64,000 nt of DNA from Acrasis kona (taxonomy: Eukaryota; Heterolobosea; Eutetramitea; Acrasida; Acrasidae), in contig JAOPGA020001455.1 of assembly GCA_026419775.2 (NCBI GenBank), positions 1 to 64,000 of the forward strand, given 5' to 3'. Below are positions 34,801 to 43,805 of this stretch, piece by piece; positions within the stretch are counted from its first letter, which is position 1; the number at the start of each line of letters is the position of its first letter. The notes beneath the pieces are model-generated. The model had not been told where the DNA came from. It searched no databases and saw nothing but the letters and a program-made list of their open reading frames with translations. Both the position numbers and the translations under genes were made by a program.

Positions 34801-37800
34801 CTTGACCTAACGTGGCCCATACTTGAACAGAACTCATGGTGAGTTGTAAAAAGTTGAATCCCATGTCGTTGAATCGAATGGTTGCCTTGTTGAGCGCAAT
34901 GTCGAATTTATATTGTGGAGATTGTAATTCTGCACCCGTACGAATGACGAGCGGTAAACTAGAAAAGTGAGCGGTGCGACCTGCTAATTCTTGAATCACA
35001 TTGATGTTCAAATCACCAATCAAATCGACCATGTGTGCCAATATGACTTGTTCCACGACAAAGTGCAATTGTTGCATGTCCACGTTGAGCGCCATTTTGG
35101 CCTTTGCTTCTTCTACTAATTCACTTCTGAAATCATTGATTTGAACCAAATTCAACGTGACCAAATCATTATCGGATGATGCACCCGATGTCAATAATTG
35201 ACGATAATTCTTGTATTTTTTAGGATCTACGCTACTGGCTACCACTCTCACGTTCGATTGATCATCAATGTGTTCGCGATCACGAATGGCTGTCAAATCC
35301 AAAACATTCAATCCTTCTAATTTGGTATCTAATGTGGTATCATATGCTCTTGCAATCAACAATAATACAAAACTAGTGCATGCAATGTCCAATAGGGGTC
35401 TCTCTTGAATTTGTGATGCTTGATCATCTTGGTCATCACCACCACCAGAGACAGATTGGAATCCAGGTCTATAATCAATACAAACCAACAATTCTTTCAA
35501 TTTGAAAATGAGTTGGGTCATGACTCTCTTTTCGTCCAGTTCTTGTGCACGTCGATCGAGGTCATCTTTGGCTGGTTTCTTTCCATACCTCACATCTACA
35601 ATTTCTTCAATGGTATCAATTTCATAATAAATGTGAGCCATGACGCAATCGTGTATGCCCAACAACCAATCCATCTTGTTATCGGCTTCGAATACAAATG
35701 ATTGTAATGTGTTGTCGGATTGTGGAAGTGCGATTCCGAATTGTTCATCTGATAAATGTATTCCTGGTAATCCGTTGCGTTCCTCTGTGGACGCTCCCTT
35801 ATCGTTCCATGTGTCTGGGTCTTCGATATCAATGTCGAGTAACTTTTTGGTCTTGTACTGGACGAAATTTCTCATTCCGAAATTATGATTATGATCGAAA
35901 ATTTCTGCACGATTATCGACCACATTTAACATGGCGATGGGTCTGCGCTGACGTCTATCGACATCTTGTTCGCGTTCATCGTATAGATTTAACGAACCAC
36001 CATCCAATAATTCTGCATAATAAGTTTCTCCTTTACGATCTTTTCTCGCAAATGTGACCTTTGTCTTTTCGTCTACTTTTTCTTCCTTCTTCTTCTTGTC
36101 GAACAACTCTGCGTATTGGTTGCTATCTAATTGTTGTTCTTGATCGTTTTCTTGATCCTCTTCTTCTTCATCTTCGTCGTTGGTTAACTCTGGTAGTGGT
36201 GGTGCCCTTATGATTGTTAACTTTCCCTTCATTTTAATCTTCTTGGTCTCTACACCAGTGGGATTATCCAATAATTGTAGAATGGCATTAGCGATGGGTA
36301 CAATTTTTGATAATCTCGAACTGCTAATGTTGACTTTTACTTTATCCATCACCATGTCCAATTTGACCAGTGCCAATTGTGCAGAATTGAGCACCAACGA
36401 TTGATTGTACACCACGTTCATGCTCACTCTTTCGAGTAATTTGGAATGAGGTGGATCGTTATTTCCATCAAAGTACGTGCTCACGTCTCCAGATCCATAA
36501 CCATTGAATTCATGTTGATAACTTTCGTAACTAGTTTGTACGATTTGTAAATCAGTGAGCGCAATGTCATATCGATCGTAATAATCTTCTTCTTCCAAAT
36601 CATTACTGTTGGCCGCTAATCTTGATTTTCTCTCCTTGACTCCCTCCATGTCGCTGTTCAGATGGAGTTGACCCAATATGATCATCAACAATCCAGTATT
36701 GGGATCGTTGGTTTGTTCGGGGAATATAATACTTGGAGCGCGCCAATCGATGGATACATCAAATGTCCAACGATCTTCCAAAACTTCTTTTAATTTCTCT
36801 CCCAATTGCTTGTTCAATGCAACGGTGGCTCTCTTTACTTTCTTCTTGAATAACTTCAAATCAACAAAGCTTGGTACCACAAAGAAACTAATCATTTTTT
36901 GAATGAAGATGGCATTGAATGCAACATCGAATTGATCCAATTGAATCTTGATGCGAAGATCGGCATTACCGTCGACTGGTTTGGTTTCGAACAATACTTT
37001 TAAAAGTGGTGCTTCGGTGACCAGTGCTGCCCTGTCGTCTGAATTTTGGTAATGTCTGAGTTCTAATGGTAGGCGACGAGCGATAATGTTTTTAAAGCAA
37101 GTGTTGCCGTTGTATAAATCCACCAACGAAAGATCTCCGAGTGCTGCCTTGATGCTCATGGATCCATCTGGACGAATTCCCCACTCTCCCAACAAATCAA
37201 ATATTTTGGCCTTGAATATGCTCTTGTTGTCAATTTCATCGTCGACGATTTCAAGACTCAATCCCTTGGCATGGAAATTTAATTTGTGTTTGAGGTATTC
37301 GGCTGGAGGTGTTCCGGTCTTTTCCAACTCTTCCGTTGCGTTGTAACCGATGGTATCGTATAAATGTTCCTTTTGTTTGTTATCTAGTTCGAATCCATGT
37401 CGTTCTTGTTGTTCCTTCTTTCCAGGGGAAACATTGCCGCTGCTAGATGTTGGTGAATTGGAACCAGGAGATGCGGGCGAACGGTTGGAACCGAACCATG
37501 AGTATGCCCAATCGGTCCATCCTTGCTTCTTGCTGTCTTCGAATTGATGATGTTGCTTCTCCAATTCTACTTGTTCGTTGGCCACGTCTCTGAAAAATGC
37601 CAATTGATCATAATCCAATTGCTTTTCTAATTGTCTTAATCTTTCGGTCTCGTATGAATCAAGTGCTAGTAGCCAAGGCAACTTTTTGCTTCTCTTGTAT
37701 AATGTAATGTAATCCTCTCTCATCACTTTGAGATCATTGATTTGTTTCCAAGTAAACGTCTTGTCCAAGTAATCATGCTTGACGGATCGTATGGCATACT

Positions 37801-38836
37801 TCCACCATTCTTCTCTTCTGTCCTCTGATTTGAGATCGCACGATGGCTTGTACGGTCTGTATTTTTCATACTTGTCGTAATTAGTAATATACTCTGTCGT
37901 CTGGAGTAGATTCTTCCATTGACCTTGAGTGAGTCTAATCTTGATGTTGTCCAAGAACAAATCCGCAAGGATTTTTGGATTGAGCAAGTCCAGTCTTCCT
38001 GCTCTCTGTAACTTGACCTTGAATGCAACGTTGACTTCTGGTATCACGTAGCTGTTCTCGTCGCGCTTACGTGAAATGAGATCCCTCATGCGCTCGCAAA
38101 ACTCATCGTGGTCCTTTACTTCCGAGAACAATGAATCCTCGTCTGGATTCATGTATAAGCTCAATCTGTTTACCGTGAGTAACTTGTTGAAGTCGTCCCC
38201 GTATTCGTTTTGGAACACGACGTTCCAATTATCGTCGCATGATTGTACGTGGAGGCCGTCTAATGTTACACCTGTCACAATTGTTCTCTCGTGGTCTGAA
38301 TCATCTTCGTAACGAATATGTACGTTTTCAAGTCTGAATTGAAGGTTGTTTGTAATCTTCTCGATAAGTCTTGTTACGAAAGTAGGTTGGCCGGCTAGGT
38401 CGCTCTCAAGTGGTTGCTTTTCATCTTTCTTTTCCTGCTCTTCTTTCTTTTCTTGTGGAGTCTTTGAAACTGCAGTGAGGCGATCGTGGTTATCAAGTTT
38501 CTTGAGCTTTACATCAAGAGCTCTCTTCTCATCTACATCTTTATCATACTTGACGCACTTCTTGGGTTGAACCACAAGGAAGATGTTGGAAAGTGTCACT
38601 CTGACCGGTTCAGAACCCAGAGCAAGCCAAGGAATCTCAACGCGAATCTTTCCGACGTGACCATCGATTATCGCTATAGGGAGGTCAAAATAATCAAAAG
38701 CTGTCTTTTTGAACTTTAAATCTTGGAGTTCCACATCTCCTCTGAAAATGCTGAGTGATAAAGTTTCTACATCTATATCGTCAATGTAGTCACCTAAGAC
38801 TCTTATTAATATCTTTGATACAAAATTTTCGAACAT
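25826..38836 (-). CDS. VPS13: VPS13 bridge-like lipid transfer protein, single exon
   Basis: A 4336-aa ORF without intron over 13 kb. The N-terminus is the chorein domain (VSKILIRVLGDYIDDID, FRGDVELQDL, residues 1-~115), followed by extended repeating beta-groove segments (RLENVHIRYEDD). Around residues 950-1110 there is a PH-like insert (RKGETYYAELLDGG to FEADNKMDWLLGIHD). Residues ~1975-2065 hold a short beta-helix-like insert. The VAB region lies around 2600-3300. The C-terminal ATG2/VPS13 region (LGSLNIIGNPLG, GVGRGIIGIPTKP) and a final PH-like domain end in a Gln-rich tail. VPS13 moves phospholipids between membranes at contact sites. Codon choice is GC-richer than in the flanking genes. 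Stop is TAATAAAT. Confidence 0.97.
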   Translation of the reverse strand: MFENFVSKILIRVLGDYIDDIDVETLSLSIFRGDVELQDLKFKKTAFDYFDLPIAIIDGHVGKIRVEIPWLALGSEPVRVTLSNIFLVVQPKKCVKYDKDVDEKRALDVKLKKLDNHDRLTAVSKTPQEKKEEQEKKDEKQPLESDLAGQPTFVTRLIEKITNNLQFRLENVHIRYEDDSDHERTIVTGVTLDGLHVQSCDDNWNVVFQNEYGDDFNKLLTVNRLSLYMNPDEDSLFSEVKDHDEFCERMRDLISRKRDENSYVIPEVNVAFKVKLQRAGRLDLLNPKILADLFLDNIKIRLTQGQWKNLLQTTEYITNYDKYEKYRPYKPSCDLKSEDRREEWWKYAIRSVKHDYLDKTFTWKQINDLKVMREDYITLYKRSKKLPWLLALDSYETERLRQLEKQLDYDQLAFFRDVANEQVELEKQHHQFEDSKKQGWTDWAYSWFGSNRSPASPGSNSPTSSSGNVSPGKKEQQERHGFELDNKQKEHLYDTIGYNATEELEKTGTPPAEYLKHKLNFHAKGLSLEIVDDEIDNKSIFKAKIFDLLGEWGIRPDGSMSIKAALGDLSLVDLYNGNTCFKNIIARRLPLELRHYQNSDDRAALVTEAPLLKVLFETKPVDGNADLRIKIQLDQFDVAFNAIFIQKMISFFVVPSFVDLKLFKKKVKRATVALNKQLGEKLKEVLEDRWTFDVSIDWRAPSIIFPEQTNDPNTGLLMIILGQLHLNSDMEGVKERKSRLAANSNDLEEEDYYDRYDIALTDLQIVQTSYESYQHEFNGYGSGDVSTYFDGNNDPPHSKLLERVSMNVVYNQSLVLNSAQLALVKLDMVMDKVKVNISSSRLSKIVPIANAILQLLDNPTGVETKKIKMKGKLTIIRAPPLPELTNDEDEEEEDQENDQEQQLDSNQYAELFDKKKKEEKVDEKTKVTFARKDRKGETYYAELLDGGSLNLYDEREQDVDRRQRRPIAMLNVVDNRAEIFDHNHNFGMRNFVQYKTKKLLDIDIEDPDTWNDKGASTEERNGLPGIHLSDEQFGIALPQSDNTLQSFVFEADNKMDWLLGIHDCVMAHIYYEIDTIEEIVDVRYGKKPAKDDLDRRAQELDEKRVMTQLIFKLKELLVCIDYRPGFQSVSGGGDDQDDQASQIQERPLLDIACTSFVLLLIARAYDTTLDTKLEGLNVLDLTAIRDREHIDDQSNVRVVASSVDPKKYKNYRQLLTSGASSDNDLVTLNLVQINDFRSELVEEAKAKMALNVDMQQLHFVVEQVILAHMVDLIGDLNINVIQELAGRTAHFSSLPLVIRTGAELQSPQYKFDIALNKATIRFNDMGFNFLQLTMSSVQVWATLGQETTGMSSVGGKLGNIKIKQYELGQDPNDELYKIILGVHQHGKSEQSMDRHDDHEAHTIERRNDDIPDHIREKPLISFLFDSRLIKPGVGLEEQSDAEDELENPAQQKVYDQNKINMIIIKAEIAELRIVYLHRVIYKVITYFNNGPLMQSINGSNQQAAKELGQQQAANKKQENDQQSAAIEEEPKQFIIDIDVNIQNPHLMIPVSRLSKEGIAIDLGLIQIKNNLQDVNDDGMIFVEDYNIQVKNFNITTVMNEQSENARHGQEDIKIVDEVNVALDARRITRVKKSAAEIRHEKLEIQTAQDKLKVEMNQEFDEDSDDGSLNVVIPKLSINITHEQYEVFLEVLGRNINDTEDINPWANEIAEEKKAQQPPPHRSTRALSNYGKLSKAEQNALDRAPNRFKTIEQAEEDRQKREHQEKKEHVLQFEKEREEAEKEDAKLKRKGNKTFRIMFEIKELNLRLLRGSGYDVGWRQQDPLVGVCITSLKAMVIPGGEPNRTARISVNVARLTAKDLRSESESLYKMIVDSDHEYLRSVERGENPPAERQDFIKLIMDQMGAGSREDVSSETIARLELGNPRFTIDPDLIFTVRDFFMKRTGLGKEIGERHENDIQEWNHKMNDRLHPMQQQIGYDIIISQDTYLDQDLEITSESRLVIKGAHGSTIMIDGRKHTIRILTGRTINSTVDDKDVTPRIYISEGVKLVMKSVKIEYDLNEFDFLVDRKDSESKAMAPTTSGCYLQNQILKKKARDQVLKRAHDKEAEPLPIAMLNIEASFGRPTISIPINVRDARSSRLVVALSAGLNIQTRPNGYELYQAELRELSVTMEHAKQVIDPELQRQIKVHFTNKRPRKDTQALLENVHVVASLETNEHDFRDKLVNKFASVNIRNSIRLQVSYRDIKLINQIITVFTNRMNQDQSNLPIDSVDNTQPSDEQDKPPAMAVARTTSSELYEDSITDFHINILTVGNMFRFLLVDDIFGYDIPLLDVLIDRVETRQSHISTGVLKKTNVINEIAINVAIFFAAHHYNMRVGDWEPLIEPYGLLVEYEKKPIRNSEIVNHAILEMPNIEPTEKVVVLMDQPGFGPKITTTTLEYPALTTTTSTSQVLSAQQPVINTAATIASSTTNPATNPAAAIIGEPTARHVHFDQNAIIPEQGVEQNELAMQVVSKDIPEPPHRIVIGTLDIDVLNINISQEMLRSVLTSVQLWKEDFTGHKQILQELDLYTVRNHSGCDLEFRLIETSSLQNEYVELTPTIIPSGNEYGFNPSNYYAVDAPELGGGSSSETIIELQLPNTTDRTRLTLNKSTRSRGYSLFPTQYGPMHITIEFERGRAIVTIKSPITIRNQCTINYEIGHIRAINQQVQVIGQLEPGQTIGIPIQMVRDTLLVRPKPDFKLPSDHQWNMLLNDDDHHSMQFLHMMKTPNDARFLSNVSNDNTTALYATVQPKVMEQRGWELYEHDIAEMSDELMLTRCVCTLEIRPPLAIENLLGLDMAYMLYKHDPLNAQNMVIAMGELKRGMTEFIYGVNVYRDVLGLKLVKLDQISNLSIDDPSQQHLFIHAPHIVDNKLMHQTQNQVKISSIIPVQEDFSINQDKTYSAADTNMVTMNRTDGSDKDMFNVYIDFSDSGIRSQRHMVLFSPYWIMNHTNQALLVKQEHKHEHGQKKRGLRNYVASMFFNQNNASEWTKNEHYLNNEYDQFENYLQEDLDTNDYTSRKHPVMFSFNDSPDAGISDNTNVNRSDKKVTVSINDSTDSSAVSLDVIDQDQYTVATSANTVYPIGVHTVSAPGKYKRTKIVTFTSRYRVANGTDRQIELILEGTNERVTFMSGQSSCLYFPNNGNVDNLDSIKIYLGMGDATLDPENYQISAMPFPINRLGLMEMKMIQLPNTNNTSWMYTSLDALDKIPLIVKKVIHINIEMVDSCIVMSFTAPETSSSPYRIDNDLDQDILVSQPGTHRWWLVQAHCSLPYTWDDPAVLKRMKNEKDTKNPNTAGEIGELLVRFDFTNSMHGSYTIDMSEADQAVKTIRLLNLRLAHLLVNWQGTTRVLSLSHQLNTLTTPNQLRSMSGNPASKTNDIVTQEIITQEAQAILERQQTDLFNMSLLVDITSIGISVIDNSNLVRQYGREFDSFLPKELLYIYMEGVFVQFDTTLKNQFVDVMIQHLQLDNADHTAAFPVLFTNRNELYDEPMVRLSLCRSIVTNRVNTNTESFAKLQDQPTRDDDQHSLTRFKQQTNQQDNNSVNSYQSVPNTVLQEQLEEQPHLEMDTSIQMFPYVYVGIQESTLQLDFKLVESLYTMVSDLLGIINNSNNSSTAIISKDNNSNTGVNAALEHIDNENQVDTLLLAPVEKQAVLNAPVDPVTGQVLLSDPLQQNAALQDEKLSYQDEHLEYVDTVETTTVVNPPQIIVAAATPVETVRIVEYVNEFGELVQQSIVEQQQPIVQVVEPPSVVTTSTIVEQPVLVHDDVVSVNTGITQSAPRASTTGTTTATGAVSTVPTKLYFDKFILDDIRMHTTFYFDRTENPRLAESNIYRFLEALGMTLINIDDAPLQLNHLTMNKEMVSSTDIQNKMIKHYTKQGLKELYKVLGSLNIIGNPLGLVKDIKSGVKGMVKKPVQNSRSTTGESSIESEAGVHSHKYHHHKQGDTTRGISKGGKDLFKNTLHGAFKTVSRVSYSLGRGISYLTLDRDYNRRKEREMLINKANTSRQGLSDASDVLVGGFVDGVTGIYKEPRKVTADGGDTWDMIKGVGRGIIGIPTKPITGIVDFTAKATEGLANGLDSREQVIRRRRRVRYPRTFREDGAITTYEFESALGQYMLYAVNDVRLGYREQQQRMAGGGLRRKGLDKEVTQYAEHEHAIGFTRNKKERDIYLLTNLSIIKISLENEKEKWRVGLDTITELNYNEPFQIITLTYESQTKVRENVVTVRKKITTDSESSIKIFWTRLNGAIAEVVKKKREAYEEAQLQQQQQQQVVVAPQSGIPVGQTTSTVVTTSSTVL

Positions 38837-39080
38837 GCTCGCTGTTAAGCAAACGTTATGTTGTGTTGGATTTGTTAATTATTCGTATGGATCAAAATAT
38901 TTGTATAAATATATTGGTCTTTTATTAGATTTGTTACCTTTAACCGATTATGTCCAATTAAAGTTCATCTCCTCCTTACAACAATAGAAGTGACACTCAC
39001 AGTGTTTGTTGATTCAAGGGCAGCAAGGAATGAAAAAAGAGTGTAATTTATATAATTATGACACCAAACCATCTCGTGTT

Positions 39081-40059
39081 TTAACCTTGCATTTCTTGAT
39101 CCTCGCCCAAAGCCGAATGGTTCAAGGACCGGCATGGACTTTTGCCCTGACCCGCTCCGCAATCACAAAAGAATGATGTTTGTAAACTTTCGCTCAGTTC
39201 GTGCCCGGCATGACAAATTTTGGCACACGTCTCACAACATCCCTTTCCATCACTCAATCCGCATGTTTTACACATGAACCATTTCTGATTAACGAAAGAA
39301 TTTCCAGTGACACAGTATGTACAGACGTTGTGGTTTATTGCTTGCTGGACTTCAGGGTCAACAGGTTGGTTCTGGTTTCTAGCCATCTCACGTTGCTTGG
39401 ATACTACTATCTGCTCTATTTGTTGTGAAGTCAATGATAAATCAATGTTGGGATCTTCCATGTTCTCAATGATCCAGTTAAATGCAGACTCTGTATCCAT
39501 GTCACTTAGGAATAGTGCTTTTTTTGCCCTACAATTCGGTTATACTAAGCAGAAGCATACGTACCTTTCTCTGGAAAATCCAGCGTCCATTATAATTTGT
39601 ACAGATTGTTCGTTGAATTGAATGTCGTTTAAAGTTAACTGACGCCTTTGTTGTGTAGGTGCTTGTACCTGTTGACGAACTGGTGGGTGTTGTTGCTGGT
39701 ACTGTTGAAACTGTTGTTGGAGACGTAGGATGTCTGCAGATTGTTTTGATTGCTGTTGTTGTGCGGCTGCCACCTGTTTAGTCATGTATGTTTTGGTATT
39801 TGGGTCAATCTATACTAGTAAATCGAGGGTATACAAAAGTTTGTATTACTTTCATGAGAAGAATTATGTGGCAACCATCTTTAAAGTCGTTTGTGACTTT
39901 TTGATCCTTTAGAACAATTCCGTTTTTAACAAGTGTTATTAGTTCGGAAGGATACCCTTTGGTGCTTGATATCTTTTCTTTGATCTTCTGTATACTGTCT
40001 GTTTCATCAACAACTACATCAAATACACCATCAAGGACAGTGACAACGCTAACCTTCAT
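39081..40059 (-). CDS. UBL-UBA-UBR-box protein
   Basis: Exons on the minus strand are 40059..39850, 39809..39565 and 39528..39081, giving 300 aa; introns are 40 and 36 nt. Residues 1-70 are ubiquitin-like (VVVDETDSIQKIKEKISSTK, Rad23-type). A Gln-rich linker leads to a UBA domain at ~130-182: IIMDAGFSRERAKKALFLS, then MDTESAFNWIIENMEDPNID, most like the UBAs of USP5/UBP14. Residues ~221-285 form a UBR box of the UBR4 type, with the Cys/His ladder CTYC, FMCKTCG, CCETCAKICHAGHE and FFCDCGAG. UBR boxes read N-terminal degrons; UBL domains dock on the proteasome; UBA binds ubiquitin. The set suggests a shuttle for N-degron substrates. No RING, HECT or other ligase domain is seen. Divergent from the metallophosphatase, 179 bp away. 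Confidence 0.85.
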
Positions 40060-40238
40060 AATAAAAATGATTGTAAACTAGTTCACCTGGTGACTTTTAT
40101 GAAATCAAAAAAAAAAGACTCTTGGAATGTCATAACCCTGAAACTAAGCTCATTCTATAGTTTATAATGGAACAGTGACTTGATTTTGGATATGATCAAT
40201 AGATTGACCTCAATGTTGGAATTTTTTGTAAACCAACG

Positions 40239-41430
40239 ATGAAAATCTTCAACTTTCTCAAGGTACTCACCTGGGTAATTCTTGTATTTGTGCCAATATA
40301 TCTTCTTTCATACTCAATTTTCTCTCCTTTTAGTTGTGGATGGTCTATTTCAAATAGCAAGAGGATAGTGCTCGTGGCGGATCCTCAAATGGAGGGAGAT
40401 TCTAGAGTCCTGCATCAGGGTTGGTATGGACAATTAAACAACGATTTCAATGATTGGTACTTTTGGCTTATAATGAGGAACGTTTATTACTTCATGAGAC
40501 CGGATTATGTATTTACTATGGGAGATGTTTTTTCCTCTCAATATATTGATATGGATGAGTTTGGTCATAGATTATCAAGATTCAACAAAATTTTTGGTTC
40601 CAACTTTCGCGAGCCTAAAGGATCGATCAAATTGGTGAACTTAACTGGGAACCACGATGTCGGATACGGAGATGACCTACCACTCTACAGACTATCAAAT
40701 TTCGAAAGACACTTTGGGCAACAAAACACAGTCCGAGATTTTGCTGGACACAAGCTTGTTACCATCAACTCATTAACGTTAGATGGCACCAGAGATCATG
40801 TAAGTTTGTGTAAATATTCACGCTCACAATTATTAGTCGATCAAGCAAGGCACTTGGGACTTTTTAGAAAACACTGCAAAACAACTTAAAAGCGATGATA
40901 AAGTCTTGTTGTTTATTCACGTTCCTCTACATAAGCCAAAGGGTGCCTGCTACGACCCCCCAAACATCATAATGAATCAGTAAGTGGCCGATATTTCGAT
41001 TACTCATTGTTCAGCGACAATTCAGCACCCATTGAGCAGACAATGGTATCGGAGAGCTCTAGTCGCGCCGTATTATCCAAATTAAAACCAAAATACATTT
41101 TTACTGGTCATGATCATGTTGGTTGTGTTTACAAACACTCTCAAACCAACACTACTGAGTAAGATTTCCGAGTAGATCTTAACTGACAAATGTAGATATA
41201 CCGTCAGGACAATCATGGGTGATCATGGTGGAAACATTGGTCTGTTTGAATTTACCGAAAACAGTGACGGTACACATTCATACAAATACAAGGACTGTAG
41301 ATATTTTGAAACAACAACCATTTGGATTTACATCATTACTGCACTCGTTTGGACTATTTTGGCATTAATCACTTGGTTGATAATGTCGATAGTGGCTCTG
41401 TTCACATCAAGCAAGGTCAAGAAAGATTAA
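40239..41430 (+). CDS. Cdc1/Ted1/PGAP5-like membrane metallophosphoesterase
   Basis: Exons are 40239..40799, 40837..40979, 41015..41158 and 41196..41430, giving 360 aa; introns are 37, 35 and 37 nt. An N-terminal membrane segment (VLTWVILVFVPIYLLSYSIF) and a C-terminal one (WIYIITALVWTILALITWLI) flank a lumenal calcineurin-type domain. Metal-binding motifs are complete: ADPQMEGD, MGDVF, GNHDVGY, HVPLHK and GHDH. The sequence PDYVFTMGDVFSSQYI places it with yeast Cdc1/Ted1 and animal PGAP5 (MPPE1), which remove ethanolamine phosphate from GPI anchors in the ER and allow cargo exit. The last exons are needed for GHDH, supporting the splicing. Its stop overlaps TTAATAAAC and lies 10 bp from the convergent kinesin stop. 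Confidence 0.9.
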
Positions 41431-41440
41431 TAAACAAGAT

Positions 41441-43805
41441 TTATTGTTGGTTCCGTTCTAATTCCTTCTTGATAAGTGCAAGCCATTCTGATTTCTCATT
41501 TGTCCTTATTCTGTAAGTAGCACCATCTTCCGCGTTGAGTCTCATACGATTCTCGCTTTCTTCTACAATTTCTAGTCCTTTTATTGGAATTTCAACTGAT
41601 GATACACTTTTAAGATTTTTGTAGTATTTTATAGTTGGATGTGCTCTTGGGAGGACTAACCATACTCTTTTCCATCTCTGGTCAATGTACATATCAACCC
41701 AACCACATTTTACAACGACCGTTGATGTCTCTTCCTCCTCGTCACTACTATCGTCACTTCTAATTATAAATTAAATCAAATCCTGGATCAAATTCTTACA
41801 TGTAGTTGTGATTATTTTGCTTCTTGTATCCTCCTTTGAGTGGGACAATCAGCTTTTTACTATTTCTGCGTACTTTATCACTTTCATTACGTGGTGGTGA
41901 TGCAATGGTTTTTATGGATGTAGAATTTCTTCTTAAAGAGCTTTGAATTAGCGGCTCCTGCTGCTTCATTTGATCCAATAGATCAGCTACTTGTTCCAAC
42001 GGAGGCAAATGTTCCTGTACTGAGGGTAGTTGCATATTGAGCACTTGGCTCTTCAATAATGATAACTGAGATCTTAAATCCCTTGTCACATCTAATAAGC
42101 CATAAATCTGGGAGGATTGGGAGAAATTTAAATTTTGATTCAAAGGGGGTGTGAGATGAGCTTGATTAGAACTCAATTGCTTCTCTCTTAAAATATAATT
42201 TTCGATCTCTGCCCTCAAAGATAAAACTTCATCTGCTTTGTTCTCATTATCCTCCTTCTATATTGGGTGAGAAAAAAATTTTTAAAAAAAGTTACAAGTT
42301 TGGCTATGTGGTTCATCAACAAATTATTGTACTTTTCTCTTTGTTCCCTCTGTACATTATCTGATATCTTATCATTCTGCATACTACTCAATTCATCCAA
42401 AAGATTAGCATTATGTAACTCTAAATGCTTTATCCTCTCTTCACTGTCCTTTAATCTCAGTCTTAACTCCTCTATGCTAACTTCGAGATTAATTTTAGGT
42501 TTATTTTTGATCAATTTGGCGCTCACACCAAACCGTAATGTAGATAACGTTTCTTCTTCATTGAAAGAGCTAGGAGAGCAGTTGATCAACAAAGTGGTCC
42601 TGGAATTTCCTCCGAGAGAATCTTGCAGTAACTTGGTTAATTTGCTTTCTCTATATGGGACATGAGGCTATTAAAGAGATTAGATTTTATTAGTAAATAG
42701 TGTACGTGTTTCTCAGTCAGCGCGTTGATGACTTTTCCCAAGGTAGCCAAGCTAGTATTAATGCTTTTTGCTTCATCTAGCCTGGTACCTGTAGCAGCTG
42801 TTTTGTATACTTTTTCACTGCCAGCTAAATCTACGATGTACAGCTTTGAAGTGAACTTCTGAGAATTTCTTGTATCAACTTGAGATACTGTTATTAGTAA
42901 AATGGTGTGGCTTCTTGAGCTGTCTCTATTCATATCTTATGGTAAAATTTAATGTTAAATAGCTCTTACTAGTTGCTGATATCTTCTTGTTTGAATTGCC
43001 TAGTTTAATGTAGCTGAGGACTTCCACATCAGATGAAACATAAATTTCTGTTAAATTCTCTACAAAAAATGTTTTTCCAATAGTATCCTCCTTGACCTGC
43101 AGGTTAGCTTTTGAAGCTGAAAAGTTGGATAGGTGATGCTATAGCAGTTGTACTTACGCTCCAGTAAATCGTATATCCTCTCCATGTAGATTTCGAAAAA
43201 AGATACTTTAACAGTAAATTCTAGATTAAGCTCAGATTTGTCTATTGCGTCGAATAGTTCTTCCACAACCCTTGGAGCTAGTCCTCTTGTATCTGCGTCT
43301 CCATTACGTTTCATGTTCATCATAGTGTAAGTTTTTCCAGCGGATGTTTGTCCGTATGCAAAAATAGTTGCATTATAACCATTTAGAATGTCTAACAGGT
43401 TAAGGTGATTACACGGTGATGTGATCATCCAAACCTTTTACAACTGGCTTTCCTACATCTAAAAACACATCCTCTTGTGTGCAGCTATCATCAAAAACTC
43501 TGTCAAATACGAAGGATGTATCTCTTTTTGTCGATTGTGGCTGATCTATGTTAAATGTTTATATAAATTATTCGTACTTTAATCACCACTGAGTCGTCTG
43601 ATATATATTGTAAATTCATGATTCCCCCTCTTTCTTCTTCATATTTTACTTGAGGCCTGAACCTACAAGCCACGTGGACTCGATTCCTGTTCAATATAGG
43701 CTGTTGGCTACTGGGAGACAATACCCTTTCATAGTTTTCAGGTGATGGTGATCTAGGCGAAATAATAGACGTCTTTGGGCTACCAGATGCTCTCCTCACG
43801 GACAT
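41441..43805 (-). CDS. Kinesin motor protein with C-terminal PH domain
   Basis: Exons on the minus strand are 43805..43578, 43540..43435, 43391..43158, 43116..42970, 42935..42706, 42667..42296, 42257..41800 and 41759..41441, giving 697 aa; introns are 37, 43, 41, 34, 38, 38 and 40 nt. The motor domain (~45-390) starts with VHVACRFRP and holds the P loop GQTSAGKT, switch I NRDSSRSH, switch II DLAGSEK and [17 protein letters not shown]. The motor is N-terminal, so plus-end movement is likely. A short coiled coil (~390-450) and a Ser/Gln-rich tail follow. Residues ~605-697 form a PH domain ([19 protein letters not shown] to [14 protein letters not shown]), expected to bind phosphoinositides on cargo. 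The motor resembles kinesin-1; the PH tail recalls KIF1 but there is no FHA domain. Confidence 0.9.

Noticed and set aside
26203-38719. Many 60-180 codon ORFs on both strands inside the VPS13 region
   Set aside because: They overlap a 4336-codon frame with clear domains from end to end; the GC-rich codon style of VPS13 makes antisense frames open by chance.
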